From NCBI GenBank assembly GCA_027038275.1, contig JALVXC010000015.1, forward strand, positions 1 through 64,000: a stretch of 64,000 nucleotides of DNA. The letters run 5' to 3'. The notes below the pieces were generated by a model. That model saw nothing but the letters and a program-made list of their open reading frames with translations, did no database searches and was not told the origin of the DNA. A program made the position numbers and the translations under genes. This document shows positions 61,900 through 64,000 of this stretch, one piece after another (position 1 is the stretch's first letter; every line of letters starts with the position of its first letter). The DNA comes from Campylobacteraceae bacterium. GTDB taxonomy: Bacteria; Campylobacterota; Campylobacteria; Campylobacterales; Sulfurovaceae.

Positions 61900-64000
61900 A
61901 ATCCAACTTCTCCTGCTTATATGTCACTTTAACAAAACCACCATCTCTAAGTCTGCCAAATAGAATCTCATCAGTTAGTGCCTCTTTTATCTCGTTGTCA
62001 ATAACTCTTGAAATCTCTCTAGCACCATAAAAGTCAGAGTAGCCTTTTTTAGCAATATAAGTACGTGCTTTTTTACCAAGTTTAATAGTAATATTTTTAC
62101 TCTTCATCTGCTCATTGAGTTTTGCTATCTCTCGCTCTACAATCTTCTCAATCACGGCAAGAGAGAGGTGCTTAAACTCAATAACTGCACTTAGACGGTT
62201 TCTAAACTCTGGTGAAAAGAAATCTTTTAGAGCATTGTCTGTTTTAGTAGATGTATCTTTGTTGAAGCCCATTACATTTGGCTCTTTAGTTCCAAGGTTA
62301 GAGGTCATAATAAGCACAACATTTTTAAAGTCACTTACCATTCCATTGTTGTCAGTTAACTTCGCACCGTCCATTACTTGAAGTAAGATATTCATAATAT
62401 CTGGGTGAGCCTTTTCAACCTCATCAAGCAGAAGAACCATGTGAGGGTTTTTCTTGGTCATCTCTGTTAAGAGTCCACCCTGTTCATACCCAACATACCC
62501 AGGAGGTGCTCCTACAAGACGGCTTACAGAGTGCTTCTCCATATACTCACTCATATCTAGTCTCTCAAAGTGAATATTCATACTCTTAGCTAACTCCTCA
62601 CTAAGAGCTGTTTTACCAACACCTGTTGGTCCAACAAATAGGAATGAGCCAATAGGAGCATTTGCTTTGTTTAGCCCTGCATAAGAGCGTTTAATGGCAT
62701 GAACTATCTTATCTATTGCCTCATCTTGACCAATAATCTTAGACTTAATTCTCTTTGCCATATCTCGCAATTTAGAGACATCATCAGATGATACAACAGT
62801 TGATGGAAGTTTTAACATTCTAGCAACTGACTGCTCAATATCACTACGCTCAACAGTTACATTAGATTTATCTTGCAACATAAAGTGAGCTCCAACCTCA
62901 TCTATAATATCCATAGCCTTGTCAGGTAAAAATCGGTCATGAAGGTACTTTACACTCAAATCAACAGCAGCTCTTAATGCCTCTTCTGAGAAAGAGATTT
63001 TATGATACTCTTCATACTTATTTTTAATACCATGTAAAATAGTTAAAGTATCCTCTTTTGATGGCTCATCAATATCTATTTTAGAGAAACGTCGAGAGAG
63101 AGCTTTGTCTTTGTCTAAATGGTTTCTAAACTCTGCATAGGTTGTAGCCCCTATACACTTTAACTCTCCTCTTGCCAAAGCAGGTTTAAGTAGGTTTGCT
63201 GCGTCCATACTTCCACCAGAGGTAGAACCAGCACCAACTAGTGTATGAATCTCATCAATAAATATAATTGCCTTATCTATAGTCTGAATCTCACTCAATA
63301 CACCCTTAAGACGTTTTTCAAAATCACCTCTATATTTAGTTCCTGAAATCATCGCTCCCAAATCTAATCCAAAGATAGAAGAACCCTTAAGTATATCGGG
63401 AACTTCATCTTGAGCAATCTTTAAAGCAAGACCCTCTGCAATAGCTGTCTTACCAACCCCTGGTTCTCCTACTAAAAGTGGATTGTTTTTCTTACGTCGA
63501 CAAAGAGTCTGCATTACTCGGTCAATCTCTTCCATTCTACCTACTACAGGGTCAATTTTACCAGTACGTGCTAAAGCTACTAGCTCTGTAGTATATGCTG
63601 CAAGATTTGGATGCTCATCATCCACATCATCAACGAGAGGAATAGACTCCTCATCACTATGAGCAATATCACTATGAGAGATAACCTCTAAAATATCTAA
63701 ACGAGTCACCCCTTCATGGTTTAAAATAGCATAAGCATAACTCTTCTCTTGTGTAAAGATAGAGGCTAACAGGTCTCCTACTTTTGCTTCAGTTCGTCCT
63801 GAGGCATTAATATGAGTTACCATATCATTCATAACATTTGCGAGAGTTGTTGTCTCATAAGGGTTATGTTCTTCTCCATCTTCTAACTCTTCCATGACAG
63901 GGTTATTAGCTTCAATATAACTTTGTGTTAATCTCTTCATCTCTTCGACATTAGCACCAATCATACTTAAAATTTCACTCCCCTCTTTGCTATTTAAAAT
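61886..64000 (-). CDS. clpA: ATP-dependent Clp protease ATP-binding subunit ClpA (N-terminus truncated by the window edge)
   Basis: [43 protein letters not shown]; frame stays open to 64000 ([21 protein letters not shown]). Confidence 0.95.
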   Translation of the reverse strand: MLNSKEGSEILSMIGANVEEMKRLTQSYIEANNPVMEELEDGEEHNPYETTTLANVMNDMVTHINASGRTEAKVGDLLASIFTQEKSYAYAILNHEGVTRLDILEVISHSDIAHSDEESIPLVDDVDDEHPNLAAYTTELVALARTGKIDPVVGRMEEIDRVMQTLCRRKKNNPLLVGEPGVGKTAIAEGLALKIAQDEVPDILKGSSIFGLDLGAMISGTKYRGDFEKRLKGVLSEIQTIDKAIIFIDEIHTLVGAGSTSGGSMDAANLLKPALARGELKCIGATTYAEFRNHLDKDKALSRRFSKIDIDEPSKEDTLTILHGIKNKYEEYHKISFSEEALRAAVDLSVKYLHDRFLPDKAMDIIDEVGAHFMLQDKSNVTVERSDIEQSVARMLKLPSTVVSSDDVSKLRDMAKRIKSKIIGQDEAIDKIVHAIKRSYAGLNKANAPIGSFLFVGPTGVGKTALSEELAKSMNIHFERLDMSEYMEKHSVSRLVGAPPGYVGYEQGGLLTEMTKKNPHMVLLLDEVEKAHPDIMNILLQVMDGAKLTDNNGMVSDFKNVVLIMTSNLGTKEPNVMGFNKDTSTKTDNALKDFFSPEFRNRLSAVIEFKHLSLAVIEKIVEREIAKLNEQMKSKNITIKLGKKARTYIAKKGYSDFYGAREISRVIDNEIKEALTDEILFGRLRDGGFVKVTYKQEKLDFVFN

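Overview
AT-rich bacterial window whose gene set (RplY/Ctc, PEB4-type PpiC, LptG-type permease, small ferredoxin, PsrABC-like operon) suggests a Campylobacterota chromosome (Sulfurovum/Sulfurimonas-like; inference from gene content only). Most of it is housekeeping: rnr, holA, ruvA, murJ, fabH-plsX-rpmF, ndk, metK, dxs, hisC, pheA, lysA, pth, rplY, pilT, fba, nth, radA, rpsF-ssb-rpsR, efp, tal, aat-clpA. Accessory segments are: (a) a B-C-A ordered complex iron-sulfur molybdoenzyme operon (7690-12835); (b) a compact restriction-modification island with two C5-cytosine methyltransferases and an NgoFVII/PLD-type nuclease between metK and dxs (18184-21423); (c) a divergent exopolysaccharide locus (37152-50780) containing a toroid-like domain fused to a TagA/WecG glycosyltransferase, a standalone paralog of that domain, a Wzz/BY-kinase with a degenerate nucleotide site, a beta-helix protein lacking a signal peptide, and a deacetylase with tandem near-identical N-terminal repeats; (d) an AAA-ATPase-like/PD-(D/E)XK family protein; (e) two paralogous hybrid histidine kinases with pseudo-receiver domains. 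Non-coding highlights are a REP/REPIN-like repeat family (a paired copy at 25550-25658 and a solo copy at 56484-56514 with compensatory stem changes) and several perfect inverted repeats that overlap stop codons. I saw no CRISPR array, rRNA, tRNA or transposase gene. The best candidates for something undescribed are the toroid/TagA exopolysaccharide locus and the REP-like family.
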